55,778 nucleotides of DNA from a virus. Location: positions 1 through 55,778 of IMG/VR virus record IMGVR_UViG_3300032215_000092; one strand, written 5' to 3'. Made by a program: the position numbers and the translations under genes. Each line of letters starts with the position of its first letter. Position 1 is the stretch's first letter. Of the stretch, positions 25,466-35,281 are shown in pieces. Below the pieces are notes generated by a model. That model worked only from the letters and a program-made list of their open reading frames with translations. It did not search any database and was not told the origin of the DNA.

Positions 25466-25967
25466 CTTCAACCCCGCCTTTGAAAAAATGATCCACGATG
25501 AGGGTGGGTATCAACTAACCGACATTCCCGGTGACCGGGGAGGACAAACATATGCAGGTATCGCAAGAAAACCCAACCCAGACTGGGCGGGGTGGCAACA
25601 CATTGACCGTAAAGACTTTGGGTCAGCTACGCCTTTGGTCCGTGAATTCTATAAATCTAATTTTTGGGATCGTGTCCGAGGTGACGACATTAAGGACCAA
25701 GCTATCGCAGAAACCATCTTCAACTTCGGCGTCAACACCGGAATCGGCGTCGCAATCAAACTCGCCCAACTCATCGTCGGCGTCACCCCAGACGGCGCAA
25801 TCGGACCAAAAACCGTCGAACGGTTGAACATTTGTACGGCAGAAAAGTTCCTGCCAGCCTACGCCCTCGCCAAAATTAGCCGGTACGCGCAGATCTGCAA
25901 CAAGGACCGGGGGCAATCCAAGTTCTTACTCGGTTGGATCAACCGCACTCTTGCAGGACTCAAGTAA
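25458..25967 (+). CDS. Endolysin, GH108-type muramidase
   Basis: The 169-residue product has the GH108 signature 'HDEGGYQL' with catalytic Glu15, then 'DIPGDRGGQTYAGIARK' and 'ETIFNFGVNTGIGVA'. The C-terminal half ('LIVGVTPDGAIGPKTVERLN') matches the peptidoglycan-binding domain (PG_binding_3) normally fused to it. It cleaves the cell-wall glycan during lysis. There is no signal peptide, so it needs a holin, which is encoded directly downstream and sharing one base with its stop codon. Confidence 0.92.
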   Translation: MADFNPAFEKMIHDEGGYQLTDIPGDRGGQTYAGIARKPNPDWAGWQHIDRKDFGSATPLVREFYKSNFWDRVRGDDIKDQAIAETIFNFGVNTGIGVAIKLAQLIVGVTPDGAIGPKTVERLNICTAEKFLPAYALAKISRYAQICNKDRGQSKFLLGWINRTLAGLK

Positions 25968-26404
25968 TGGATCTGATTGGAATAGGGAGCATCATTGAAG
26001 GCGTGGGTAAGGTTGCCGGTGACCTCATTACCACCGATAAAGAGAAACTCCAGATGGCGCTTGAGGACCGCAAACTCGATCTGGAGGAAAAGAAAATTGA
26101 TCAGGCCACTGACCTCGCCCAAGTGGATATCAATAAAATCGAAGCGGCGTCTAGTAGCGTATTTGTCTCTGGCTGGCGTCCTGCTGTGGGTTGGGTTGGG
26201 GTTGCAGGTTTGGCTTACCAATTTCTTGGCTACCCCTTGATGCAGTGGGGTTGGGCTTTTGGTCAAAGTTATGACATAATCCCCAAGGGGTTGAACCCCC
26301 CGCCAGACCTAGATGTTGAGCAACTCATGACCCTTCTTGCTGGTCTCCTCGGTTTCGGCGGTATGAGGTCTTTTGAGAAGCACAAGGGTGTAGCGAGCAA
26401 GTAA
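25967..26404 (+). CDS. Holin, 3TM gene-transfer-agent type
   Basis: The product of 145 residues has 'FVSGWRPAVGWVGVAGLAYQ', the signature of the 3TM holin family known from gene transfer agents, with further hydrophobic segments near 'LGYPLMQWGWAF' and 'LMTLLAGLLGFGGMRSFEKH'. An amphipathic charged N-terminal helix (residues about 20-60) precedes the membrane part. It forms the lesion that releases the muramidase. ATG 25967 shares a base with the muramidase stop. An upstream ATG at 25934 would overlap and is rejected. Confidence 0.85.
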   Translation: MDLIGIGSIIEGVGKVAGDLITTDKEKLQMALEDRKLDLEEKKIDQATDLAQVDINKIEAASSSVFVSGWRPAVGWVGVAGLAYQFLGYPLMQWGWAFGQSYDIIPKGLNPPPDLDVEQLMTLLAGLLGFGGMRSFEKHKGVASK

Positions 26405-28536
26405 TGGCCCTCAAGAAACTCCAACTTCGTCCGGGCGTAAACAAGGAAAACACTAGTTACGCCAACGAGAACGGTTGGTATGATAGCGACAAAGTTCGCT
26501 TCCGACAGGGCACGCCCGAAAAAATTGGCGGGTGGCAACAGATATCTGGAAATACGTTTTTAGGTGTATGTCGGTCTCTGTGGAATTGGGTTACTCTCGC
26601 CCTTGAAAATTTGATCGGGGTAGGTACCAACTTAAAATTCTATATTTCTAATGGTGGTGCATACTATGACATCACCCCCATCCGGTCTACTGTTACGTTA
26701 GGCGCTGACCCGTTTACAGGCAACGGCACCACGACAGTTACAGTTACATCCGCCCTACACGGATGCCTTACTGGAGACTACGTTACGTTTAGCGGAGTCA
26801 CCGGAACATACGCCACACTGCTAAATGCTGAGTACAGCGTAACGTACGTAGACGCAAATTCCTACACAATTACAACCGCTTCTACTGTCGCGGTTGGCGC
26901 AACGGGCGGCGCTGCTGTTGTTGCTGCCTATCAAATAAACGTAGGTTCTTCGGTTCAGCTTCCGCCTAATGGGTGGGGTTCAGGCGCATGGGGTAGCGGC
27001 ACTTGGGGTAGTGGGTCAGCTACCGCCACCGATATTCGGCTATGGTCACAGGCAAATTACGGACAAAATTTAATTTTTGCTTATCGTCGAGGCCCAATAT
27101 ATTATTGGGACGCTGCTCTTGGAACTAGTACAAGAGGAGTTTTATTAAGTTCTTTGGGCGGAACGGTTACGTTTACAAGTGCTTCTCCCACAGTTGTTAC
27201 ACTAACTAGTTTGCTACCTAACGGCACGCCTGTACAGTTTGCATTTTCTTCTGGTGGAGCACTACCAACTGGTATAAGCGCAAATACAACATATTATTTA
27301 GAAAATGTTACTGGCGTAACTGCTAATCTTGCAACAGTTGCTGGAAGCACTGTATATATTAATACTACATCTACCGGGTCTAATGTGTATATTTCTAAAT
27401 TAGGAGATGTACCTACAATACAAAACTTTATCTACGTAACAGATAATCGGTTTGTATTTGCGTTTGGGTGTAACGATTATGGTTCGGCCACGCAAAATCC
27501 CATGCTTGTACGATGGTCCGACTACGAAAACCCAATAAGTTGGACAGTTGCTCAAGATAGTCAGGCTGGGTTCGTTACTCTTTCACATGGTTCTCAGATC
27601 GTAACCGCCGTTCAAGCGCGTCAGGAAACCATAGTTTTTACTGACTCGGCGCTCTATTCGTTCCAGTATATTGGCGTGCCGGGTATATGGAGCCAACAAA
27701 TTCTTGGCGATAACATATCAATTATTAGTCCTAACTCCGCTGTGATTGCCTCTGGAAAAGTGTACTGGATGGGCGTTGATAAGTTTTATGTGTACGACGG
27801 ACGCGTCAACACTCTTAACTGCGATCTCCGCAAGTACATTTACAGTGATATTAATCTAGGACAAAGCGATCAATTTTTTTGTGGGACCAACGAAGGGTTT
27901 AACGAAGTTTGGTGGTTTTACTGTTCGCTTACGGGACCAAACGGTACAAATAATGCCGCAAACCCAAACCTTATAATTGATCGGTATGTTGTTTACAATT
28001 ATATAGAACCCGACGGCAAGGGCGGGCAAGGAATTTGGTATCACGGCAAATTGGGCCGCACCGCTTGGTTAGATTCCGGTTTGATAGATTTTCCAATTGC
28101 CGCTACGTACAGTTATAACGTTGTTAACCATGAATCTGGGGTTGACGACCAAGAAACCTCTACGACCCTGCCTATCGTTGCGACCTTATACTCATCAGAA
28201 TTTGACATAGACGACGGCGACAAATTTGGGTTTGTCTATCGGATGCTACCAGACATGACATTTTCGGGGTCAACAGCGGCTAGTCCTTCCGCGACAATGA
28301 CTCTAATCCCAATGAAAAACTCCGGGTCAGGGTATAATGACCCACAATCTGTCGCTGGAAATAGTTACGCTGCGGTTACTCGCACTGCCGAAATACCTAT
28401 CGAGCAGTTTACAGGGCAGGTGTATATTCGGGTGCGTGGGCGACAGATGATTTTAAAAATTGAATCTACTGGTGCGGGTGTTGCTTGGCAGTTGGGGTAT
28501 CCGCGAATTGATATTCGGGTGGATGGAAGGAGGTAA
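26404..28536 (+). CDS. Virion structural protein, probable tail nozzle (710 aa)
   Basis: Begins 'LKKLQLRPGVNKENTSYANE' and 'NGWYDSDKVRFRQGTPEKIG', a block I know from large structural proteins of aquatic podoviruses, here followed by many beta stretches including 'YGQNLIFAYRRGPIYYWDAA', 'DNRFVFAFGCNDYG' and 'LVRWSDYENPISWTVAQDSQ'. The repeated beta pattern suggests a propeller-like nozzle (T7 gp12-type) below the adaptors. Position away from the adaptor genes is unusual, so the part is inferred. TAATG overlap with the holin stop. Confidence 0.72.
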   Translation: MALKKLQLRPGVNKENTSYANENGWYDSDKVRFRQGTPEKIGGWQQISGNTFLGVCRSLWNWVTLALENLIGVGTNLKFYISNGGAYYDITPIRSTVTLGADPFTGNGTTTVTVTSALHGCLTGDYVTFSGVTGTYATLLNAEYSVTYVDANSYTITTASTVAVGATGGAAVVAAYQINVGSSVQLPPNGWGSGAWGSGTWGSGSATATDIRLWSQANYGQNLIFAYRRGPIYYWDAALGTSTRGVLLSSLGGTVTFTSASPTVVTLTSLLPNGTPVQFAFSSGGALPTGISANTTYYLENVTGVTANLATVAGSTVYINTTSTGSNVYISKLGDVPTIQNFIYVTDNRFVFAFGCNDYGSATQNPMLVRWSDYENPISWTVAQDSQAGFVTLSHGSQIVTAVQARQETIVFTDSALYSFQYIGVPGIWSQQILGDNISIISPNSAVIASGKVYWMGVDKFYVYDGRVNTLNCDLRKYIYSDINLGQSDQFFCGTNEGFNEVWWFYCSLTGPNGTNNAANPNLIIDRYVVYNYIEPDGKGGQGIWYHGKLGRTAWLDSGLIDFPIAATYSYNVVNHESGVDDQETSTTLPIVATLYSSEFDIDDGDKFGFVYRMLPDMTFSGSTAASPSATMTLIPMKNSGSGYNDPQSVAGNSYAAVTRTAEIPIEQFTGQVYIRVRGRQMILKIESTGAGVAWQLGYPRIDIRVDGRR

Positions 28537-28538
28537 AC

Positions 28539-28868
28539 ATGACTTACCTTGTTACTGCTAACGATGTACTATCGCAAGCCGTTGCCCCTAACTTGCCTCT
28601 TGCCCCAAACGAGTATGACCGTCGGTACGGCGATCAACTTAATAATGTACTTCGTCTATACTTTAATCAACTTGACAATATTTTAAGTCAGCTAAAAGCT
28701 AACGTGCCGGTAACGGTAGCTAACCTACCCAGCGCAGCGACCGCAGGTGTTGGGTCTAGAGCGTTTGTAACGGACTCTTCCGTATCTACATTTGGTACCA
28801 CGGTAGCCGCTGGCGGGTCAACTAAAGTGCCCGTTTACTCTGACGGCACTAATTGGAAAGTGGGTTGA
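28539..28868 (+). CDS. Small structural/hypothetical protein (109 aa)
   Basis: Starts two bases after the nozzle-like gene with GGAGG before the ATG. The middle 'YDRRYGDQLNNVLRLYFNQL' is a conserved-looking helix. The C-terminal half ('AATAGVGSRAFVTDSSVSTF', ending 'VPVYSDGTNWKVG') resembles short beta modules found at the ends of tail proteins. A minor tail component is likely, but the function is unknown. Confidence 0.7.
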   Translation: MTYLVTANDVLSQAVAPNLPLAPNEYDRRYGDQLNNVLRLYFNQLDNILSQLKANVPVTVANLPSAATAGVGSRAFVTDSSVSTFGTTVAAGGSTKVPVYSDGTNWKVG

Positions 28869-28870
28869 GT

Positions 28871-31800
28871 ATGGGAAACTACGAAGACGAGTACAACCAA
28901 GCCCAAGAACAGACTGCGCTTGATCCGTCTATACCTGCCAAAGTTTATTCTGGGTTTAATCCCAACGCCGCAGCCGAAGCCGCGTCTTCTAACCTACCGC
29001 CCGGACCTGAATCTTGGCAAGCGGGGTACGACACCCTTCTCAAACAGATGGGTGCAATTCAAGGAACAACGGACGTTTACAAGCGTGGGTCGCCGCTTTC
29101 TGCCGATACGCACATGCAGAACATTGCCAAGTCTTTGGCAAAAGACTACGGCATTACGAATATTGGGGATATTGGCGTAAGGTACGAAACTCGTCCTGCT
29201 TATGTATCAGGAAGCGATGAATCGGCTGTTACAATTCCCGAAGAACAACTACCGGTATATTACAACAAAAATAACCCAAACATATTAATTCCCGGCTATA
29301 AATTTGCTTCTGAAAATAGAGGCGACGGGTATAGTGAATACAACCTCCAACCAGTGCCAGATGGTAAAGGCGGCACAATTGCCCTGCCGGTTCAGCAATA
29401 TAGTAAGTCTGGGTGGGGTGCATTTGCTCAAGACCTTGGGCCAATTATACCTATTATTAATTTGGCGTTGCTGGCTTCTGATATTCCACCTATCACGGTC
29501 GCGGCAGGTAACGTAGCATTCCAAGCTGGCGCTGGAAACATCAACAACATTGGAGACATATTAAAAACCGCAGCGCCCGTTTTAGTTGGCGACCCCGGAA
29601 TTCTAGGTGGGGCAGCTAAATTATATACAGCGTACCAAGCTTTTGATAAAGGCCAAGTCCTTAGTGGACTGGCTAGCCTCGCCAATGCTGCTGGAATGAA
29701 CGGGTTGGCTAATGATCTTAGATTTGCTAATGCTATAAAAACTGGAAACGTATCCGGAGCATTGCTATCCCTTAGCAACATGAAGGATCTTTTTGACAGT
29801 CCACTAAAAGATGATTTAGGGAATATACTTAAAAACGAAGATGGCGTAGTCCAGACAATAGGAAATATTAAGATTGGTGGGGAGGACGGAATTCTCCTAA
29901 AAGAAGTAGCCAAAGGTGCAGCAATTACTGCCAATCTATTGTCTGACAAACCCAATTATGGGTTGGCTCTTCAGATGGCCGGGGACCTTGCCGGTAGTAA
30001 AGACGCAATTACAGCGGGTAAAGCTTTAGGTTTAGTACAAGCAATTCAATCTAATAATCCCAGTGCCATTTATAATGCGGCTCTTAGCCTTGCTGGTCCG
30101 TTTAATAACAAAGCCCCCGGTTCAGTTCCTATTGAAAACAGAACTGCAAATGATGCTATTGCAGCGGCTGCACCTGATATTTCTGCTACGGCTAACCAAA
30201 CCTTAGCTAACACAGACCCAGTAACTAATCTCACTGCAACAGATCTTGTAGCCAGAAACGCAGGGAACCAACTCACACAAGAACAAATTGCGGAGTTAAA
30301 TGTTGCAAACGCCAATGGCCTTCTTGCATCAGACTTAGGTACGGGTGCTAAGCTAGATACCGTAAATGTTGCGGGGTCAAATCCTGCCGTAACATCAGAC
30401 CTAACAGATTTATCTACATCTCAAATCCCTGCCTCAACTTCAACAATAACTAACCTTACAGCCGCTCAAATTGCCGCGCTTACGTCTTCTCAAATCCCAG
30501 CTAGAACATTAGATACGGTAACTATTAACACATCTCAACTCCCTGCCGTAACATCAGACCTAACAGATTTATCCACATCTCAAATTCCCGCTTCAACTTC
30601 GACAGTAACTAACCTTACAGCCGCCCAGATTGCTGCGCTTACTTCTACTCAAATACCCGCTCGAACACTAGATACGGTAACTATTCGCACATCTCAAATT
30701 CCTGCGGTAACATCAGACTTAACAGATTTATCTACATCTCAAATCCCTGCCTCAACTTCAACAATAACTAACCTTACAGCCGCTCAAATTGCCGCGCTTA
30801 CGTCTTCTCAAATACCCGCTAGAACATTAGATACGGTAACTATTCGCACGTCTCAACTCCCTGCCGTAACATCAGACCTAACAGATTTATCCACATCTCA
30901 AATCCCTGCCTCAACTTCAACAATAACTAACCTTACGTCCGCTCAAATTGCTGCGCTTACGTCTAAAAAAGTATCTACGATTGCAACGCTGCCCCTAGTA
31001 ACAGTTAAAGCTACGTCAGATATTATTGGCGCAAACGACGACACACTAACATCTCAAATTGCAGCCATAACATCAGGATCGACCTCCCTTACATCTGCCC
31101 AGATCGCTGCGCTTACATCTACTCAAGTCCCCGCTGCTACATCAGGATCGACCACTCTTACATCGACTCAAATCCCTGCCGTCACAGCCGCTCCCCCCGC
31201 CTCAACAACTAGCAGCACCGTTCTAACATCCACACAAGTGGCGGCGCTTACTACAACTGACCCTCGGGGAATGATGGCCCTGCCGACATCGGATGCGCGG
31301 TATTGGCGTCAGACTGGAGCACAGGGAACTGGTGGCAAGGGTGGTGTTAGGTTCTTTGACTGGTACGACACGCCAGAAAATAGGACAATGGCCCCACCCG
31401 CCATGGCGTCAACCAGCATTCCGGCGATCACGTCTCAACAGGCTGGGGCTATTGCCCCACCCACGGCAAAACAATATTTCAATCAAGCAACAAATCGTTA
31501 TTACACAGACCCCACCGGAACATGGCAACCCCCTGCCGGTTGGACTCAAACAGGACTAAAAGGCGGTGGTGAAGTGAAGACAAAACATTTTGACGGAGGT
31601 GGTATGACTGAAGAAGAAGTCAATAACTACCTTATGTCTCTACCCAGTGACAACGCTAGCTATGGCAACGCTGATCTAAGCGGGTATCTAGCTGGGGACG
31701 TAAACCTTTTAGGAAACGACTCAAGCCAGTCTAGTTATGACGGGGGTGGGTACGGCTGGGGGTATGACGGTGGAGCTATGCCCGAGAGCGATGTTGAAAG

Positions 31801-32413
31801 TTATCTTCGCGGCCTACCCAGCGACAACGCCAGCTACGGTGGCGGTAAAGATCTTACAGAGCAATATCAGAAAGATATCAAAGATGCCGCAATCACCGGC
31901 TCTCCCAATAAATCTCTTTCTAACCCACTCAAAAGTTTAGCTGACGCAGCTAAAGCAAACCCCGATTTAACCAAAGCCTTGCTAGCCGCTGGGCTTGGCG
32001 GTCTTCTTGGCTATATAGGGCGTCCAAAAGGTTTCAATCCTAAGGGTATGCAGGGTAATAGCCTCGGCCTCACTCAAGCTCAAGTCCATGGCGCTCTCAA
32101 AGGTGTGCCGGTCAAACGTGCTGAAGGTGGTGGAATTGATGGTTATGCTGGGGGTGGTGGGCTGCACTATCTCAAGAGCGCTGAAGATGGTATGGCCGAC
32201 AAGATTCCTGCTACCATTGACAACAAGCAACCGGCGAAACTTAGCGGTGGTGAGTTTGTGATCCCTGCCGATGTGGTATCACACTTGGGCAACGGCAACT
32301 CTGAGGCCGGTGCCAAACAACTCTACGACATGATGGACCGCATCCGTCACGCCCGCACTGGTAATAAACAGCAGGGCAAACAGATCAACCCGGCTAAATT
32401 TACGCCGAAGTAA
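28871..32413 (+). CDS. Large internal/tail protein with LT-QIPA repeats (1180 aa)
   Basis: The N-terminal third holds hydrophobic helices ('LGPIIPIINLALLASDIPPI'). Residues about 508-720 contain four tandem 53-residue repeats of the type 'NLTAAQIAALTSSQIPARTL'. Later 'LPSDNASYG' occurs twice, and Gly-rich stretches (KGGGEVKTKHFDGGG, AEGGGIDGYAGGGG) follow. The C-terminus 'KLSGGEFVIPADVVSHLGNG' is a block I recall from phage virion proteins. It heads a run of four large genes that probably encode internal, ejected proteins. ATG 28871 was chosen over TTG 28853, which would overlap the gene before. Confidence 0.72.
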   Translation: MGNYEDEYNQAQEQTALDPSIPAKVYSGFNPNAAAEAASSNLPPGPESWQAGYDTLLKQMGAIQGTTDVYKRGSPLSADTHMQNIAKSLAKDYGITNIGDIGVRYETRPAYVSGSDESAVTIPEEQLPVYYNKNNPNILIPGYKFASENRGDGYSEYNLQPVPDGKGGTIALPVQQYSKSGWGAFAQDLGPIIPIINLALLASDIPPITVAAGNVAFQAGAGNINNIGDILKTAAPVLVGDPGILGGAAKLYTAYQAFDKGQVLSGLASLANAAGMNGLANDLRFANAIKTGNVSGALLSLSNMKDLFDSPLKDDLGNILKNEDGVVQTIGNIKIGGEDGILLKEVAKGAAITANLLSDKPNYGLALQMAGDLAGSKDAITAGKALGLVQAIQSNNPSAIYNAALSLAGPFNNKAPGSVPIENRTANDAIAAAAPDISATANQTLANTDPVTNLTATDLVARNAGNQLTQEQIAELNVANANGLLASDLGTGAKLDTVNVAGSNPAVTSDLTDLSTSQIPASTSTITNLTAAQIAALTSSQIPARTLDTVTINTSQLPAVTSDLTDLSTSQIPASTSTVTNLTAAQIAALTSTQIPARTLDTVTIRTSQIPAVTSDLTDLSTSQIPASTSTITNLTAAQIAALTSSQIPARTLDTVTIRTSQLPAVTSDLTDLSTSQIPASTSTITNLTSAQIAALTSKKVSTIATLPLVTVKATSDIIGANDDTLTSQIAAITSGSTSLTSAQIAALTSTQVPAATSGSTTLTSTQIPAVTAAPPASTTSSTVLTSTQVAALTTTDPRGMMALPTSDARYWRQTGAQGTGGKGGVRFFDWYDTPENRTMAPPAMASTSIPAITSQQAGAIAPPTAKQYFNQATNRYYTDPTGTWQPPAGWTQTGLKGGGEVKTKHFDGGGMTEEEVNNYLMSLPSDNASYGNADLSGYLAGDVNLLGNDSSQSSYDGGGYGWGYDGGAMPESDVESYLRGLPSDNASYGGGKDLTEQYQKDIKDAAITGSPNKSLSNPLKSLADAAKANPDLTKALLAAGLGGLLGYIGRPKGFNPKGMQGNSLGLTQAQVHGALKGVPVKRAEGGGIDGYAGGGGLHYLKSAEDGMADKIPATIDNKQPAKLSGGEFVIPADVVSHLGNGNSEAGAKQLYDMMDRIRHARTGNKQQGKQINPAKFTPK
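30392..31028 (+). repeat. Four tandem 159-bp in-frame repeats
   Basis: Copies start with ACATCAGAC at 30392, 30551, 30710 and 30869, exactly 159 bases apart, and encode 53 residues each. Copies 1, 3 and 4 are nearly identical in long stretches even at third codon positions, so the array expanded recently. Copy 4 decays after about 90 bases and is followed by shorter, degenerate QIAALTS-type units up to about 31250. Confidence 0.9.
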
Positions 32414-32422
32414 GGAAGCACC

Positions 32423-33433
32423 ATGCCAGATCCAGTAGCCACAGGCGTAAAAGAAAATACCGTATCAGACTGGGCTGCTCCCGTTGTCGGGGGCATTATC
32501 AACTCTGCGGTTGACTACGCTTCAAACCCGTATCAAGTTTACGGTGGAAAGACCGTTGCCGGTCCTTCGGCGCTTCAAAGCTCAGCGTTTTCGGGGATTC
32601 AAAATCTAACTGTGCCAAACATGGCGCAGACCAACGCTGGCACTAACATGCAGGACGTGTACAAGTCTGCGGCTACCCAGCCCGCGTACACGGGGACGAC
32701 GTTCACGTCCAATACGAAGGGGATCAACGATCAGTTTGGAGCAAACGATCTCACACACTACATGGACCCGTATCTGCAACAGATACTGAACCCCCAGCTT
32801 GCGGAAGCTAGGCGCAATGCGAATATTGAGCAGATGAAGAACAACGCGCAGTTGATCAAATCTGGCGCATTTGGTGGTAGCGGTCAAGCTCTAGCAAACG
32901 CGGAGACCAGTCGCAATCTGGGGACCAAACTTGCCGACATCACTGGCAAGGGATACGATAGCGCGTTTACCGCTGCTCAAAATCAATATAACGCGGACCA
33001 AGACCGGCTGCTTAAAGCACTGGGCGAGCAAGAAAAATCCAGTCAGTTTAAATCTAATCAAGGTCTTAACTACCTTAAACTCGCGGGCGATACGGCTCAG
33101 AACCAAGGACAGTTTGGTAACCAGCTTGCTGATCGACAGTTGGCGGCTAACCTGCGAGAAGCTGACCTTGGTAGTATCCAGCGTGATATTGAGCAGCAGG
33201 GTCTGACCTCTGACTACAACATGTTCAAAGAAGCGCGGGATTACCCTAAGAATCAGATCGACTGGCTTAATAGTGTCGTCAGCAAATATCCAATGACCAC
33301 CACTAACGAATATGGGCAGCCTACGTCTGCGGCTAACTCTATTCTTGGTGGTGCGCTGACTGGGATTGGCGCTCTTGGCAGTGCGGCTGACGCTGTTAAT
33401 AAGCTAAAGGGCGGCACTACGCCTCCGAAATAA
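32423..33433 (+). CDS. Putative internal virion protein (336 aa)
   Basis: A mainly helical, Asn/Gln/Ala-rich protein with 'LTHYMDPYLQQILNPQLAEA' and 'LIKSGAFGGSGQALANAETS', patterns I recall in virion proteins of aquatic podoviruses. The C-terminus has a small-residue hydrophobic stretch 'ANSILGGALTGIGALGSAAD' that could cross or insert into a membrane, as ejection proteins do. It lies between two other large putative internal proteins. AAGGAAG precedes the ATG. Confidence 0.68.
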   Translation: MPDPVATGVKENTVSDWAAPVVGGIINSAVDYASNPYQVYGGKTVAGPSALQSSAFSGIQNLTVPNMAQTNAGTNMQDVYKSAATQPAYTGTTFTSNTKGINDQFGANDLTHYMDPYLQQILNPQLAEARRNANIEQMKNNAQLIKSGAFGGSGQALANAETSRNLGTKLADITGKGYDSAFTAAQNQYNADQDRLLKALGEQEKSSQFKSNQGLNYLKLAGDTAQNQGQFGNQLADRQLAANLREADLGSIQRDIEQQGLTSDYNMFKEARDYPKNQIDWLNSVVSKYPMTTTNEYGQPTSAANSILGGALTGIGALGSAADAVNKLKGGTTPPK

Positions 33434-33442
33434 GGACTAGAT

Positions 33443-35281
33443 ATGGGACCGACACTTGAAGAAACCCGCCGTGACTTGCGGTACATGCCGACCCAGTATC
33501 TGACGCAAGTTGCTCAGAGTCCTAACGACCGGGTTATTGGCGACATTCCGCTAAAAACTTTAGCGGGGCTGGAGTTAAGCCGCCGTGCTCAGATGCAGAC
33601 TGAGATGGCTGCTATGAACGCGCCTAACGCGCAGATGCCCACGGTACTAGACTCGACCGTCCAGTCACTTAACCCACAACCCCAGCAGGGCATGCCGCCC
33701 CAACAACCGCAGCCTCAACAGGCCGCACCACAACCGCAGCCTCAACAACCGCAACCCCAGCAGCAACAGCAACCTCCTCAAGCTAAGCAACCTCCTATTA
33801 TGGGACTACCTTCCATGCAAGGGCCGAAGAAGATGGCCGGGGGCGGGATCATTGCGTTCGCTGAAGGGGACCCCGTACCACCTGCGGAAGAAGCTACTTC
33901 TCCTATTGGAGATATGCTCCGTGACCTTCTTAGAGGCCCAGAGAAAGACGGGAAAAATGCTAGGGAAATTGAGTGGGAAGCGGCGAAGACTAACCCCAAC
34001 ACTTGGTTTAATCTTACAACCGCGATGACTCCAAGCCAACGCAAGGCGGCTTCTGAAAAAGCTGCTGCTCTGCGTAAAGAAGCGGAAGGCATACGCGGTA
34101 CATCTGTGCCCCCTGCCGTTAACGAAGATGCTAAGAAAAAAGAAGGCAAACCTGATATTCAAAACGCACCCGACCCAACTAACGGCATATCCGCGCTTAT
34201 GCAGATGTTTGGTGGTGGGGGTGGGGGAGATAGCGGTATCTCTAGAGAAGAAAGCGCATTGCGTAGAAAACTTCTTGAAGGACTTGATAAGCAAGGACCT
34301 GCCCAAACAGAGTACATAGCAAACGCTAAAAGAGTGGCTAACGAGTTGGAGACCGCTCGTGCTCCTTCTTTATCGGATGCAGAACGCGATGCGTTAGAAG
34401 AAAAGCAATACGGCAAATACCAAGCTCGGTCTAAGCCTCACTTCGACATGATGCAGAAGATGATTGACGAAGAGCGGGAAGCCAACAACGCTGGTAAGGA
34501 AAGCGAAGTCTATAAGATGTTGGGCAAGATGGGCGGCGCGTTGATGTCCAGCCATGGCGCATTTGGCCCCGCGTTGGGCCGTGCCGTAGGTGAAGGTATT
34601 GACTATAGCGACAAAGCAGACGCTGCTCGTGCCGCTGCTGAACGTCTACGTCGCAGTGCTCAAATGGATCTTCTTAAAGCCCGCATGGCTGATGAAAAGA
34701 ACGATCAAAAATCGGCTCAAGATTATTTAAACGAACGCGACCGTAAACTAGAAGCCGCCTTTAAAATTAACCAAGACTTAAAGATTGGAGCCATGGGCCT
34801 CCGAGGCAAAATGGCTGATCTTGAAGCCGGAGATGAACGTAGTAGGGAACGAACTCTTGCTCAGTTGTCAGCATTAGATCAAAGACGTGAACTTAGTAAC
34901 GCACGGTCTGGTTTTGCCCGAGATTTAGCTTTGGCTAAGTACGGCGCTCAGTTGGACGCGGCTAGGCTAAAAGGACTCCCCAGCATAGCTGAACACTATA
35001 AAATGAAGGAAGAAGCTGACAGTCTGTTTGCTAATCCGTTCCAAGGCGAAGCCGCTGCATACCTTTCAAAAATAGGACCAGAAGGAGTAAATGCTATCCG
35101 AAAAGTGGAGATGATGGGGATGAAACCCCAAGAAGCTCTTAAAGACGCGGCAATTGCTTCTGCCGTTGAGAAAGCCAGAGCTGCTTACATAAATGACGTA
35201 TTAAAAAGCACTAATCGGGTCAACGCTAGTAGTTCTTCCGTGCGCGATGGTAACGAGTTGTTTGCAAACATCCCTAAATGA
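33443..35281 (+). CDS. Putative internal virion protein with Pro/Gln linker (612 aa)
   Basis: The first 60 residues ('TRRDLRYMPTQYLTQVAQSP') are followed by a Pro/Gln-rich linker (about 75-115), then 'KKMAGGGIIAFAEGDPVPP', a Gly-Gly-hydrophobic block seen in several proteins here. The rest is highly charged and helical ('AARAAAERLRRSAQMDLLKA'), with a hydrophobic 'MGGALMSSHGAFGPALGRAV'. The gene ends with an ATGA overlap with the giant gene that follows. An ejection-core role is inferred from composition and position. Confidence 0.68.
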   Translation: MGPTLEETRRDLRYMPTQYLTQVAQSPNDRVIGDIPLKTLAGLELSRRAQMQTEMAAMNAPNAQMPTVLDSTVQSLNPQPQQGMPPQQPQPQQAAPQPQPQQPQPQQQQQPPQAKQPPIMGLPSMQGPKKMAGGGIIAFAEGDPVPPAEEATSPIGDMLRDLLRGPEKDGKNAREIEWEAAKTNPNTWFNLTTAMTPSQRKAASEKAAALRKEAEGIRGTSVPPAVNEDAKKKEGKPDIQNAPDPTNGISALMQMFGGGGGGDSGISREESALRRKLLEGLDKQGPAQTEYIANAKRVANELETARAPSLSDAERDALEEKQYGKYQARSKPHFDMMQKMIDEEREANNAGKESEVYKMLGKMGGALMSSHGAFGPALGRAVGEGIDYSDKADAARAAAERLRRSAQMDLLKARMADEKNDQKSAQDYLNERDRKLEAAFKINQDLKIGAMGLRGKMADLEAGDERSRERTLAQLSALDQRRELSNARSGFARDLALAKYGAQLDAARLKGLPSIAEHYKMKEEADSLFANPFQGEAAAYLSKIGPEGVNAIRKVEMMGMKPQEALKDAAIASAVEKARAAYINDVLKSTNRVNASSSSVRDGNELFANIPK

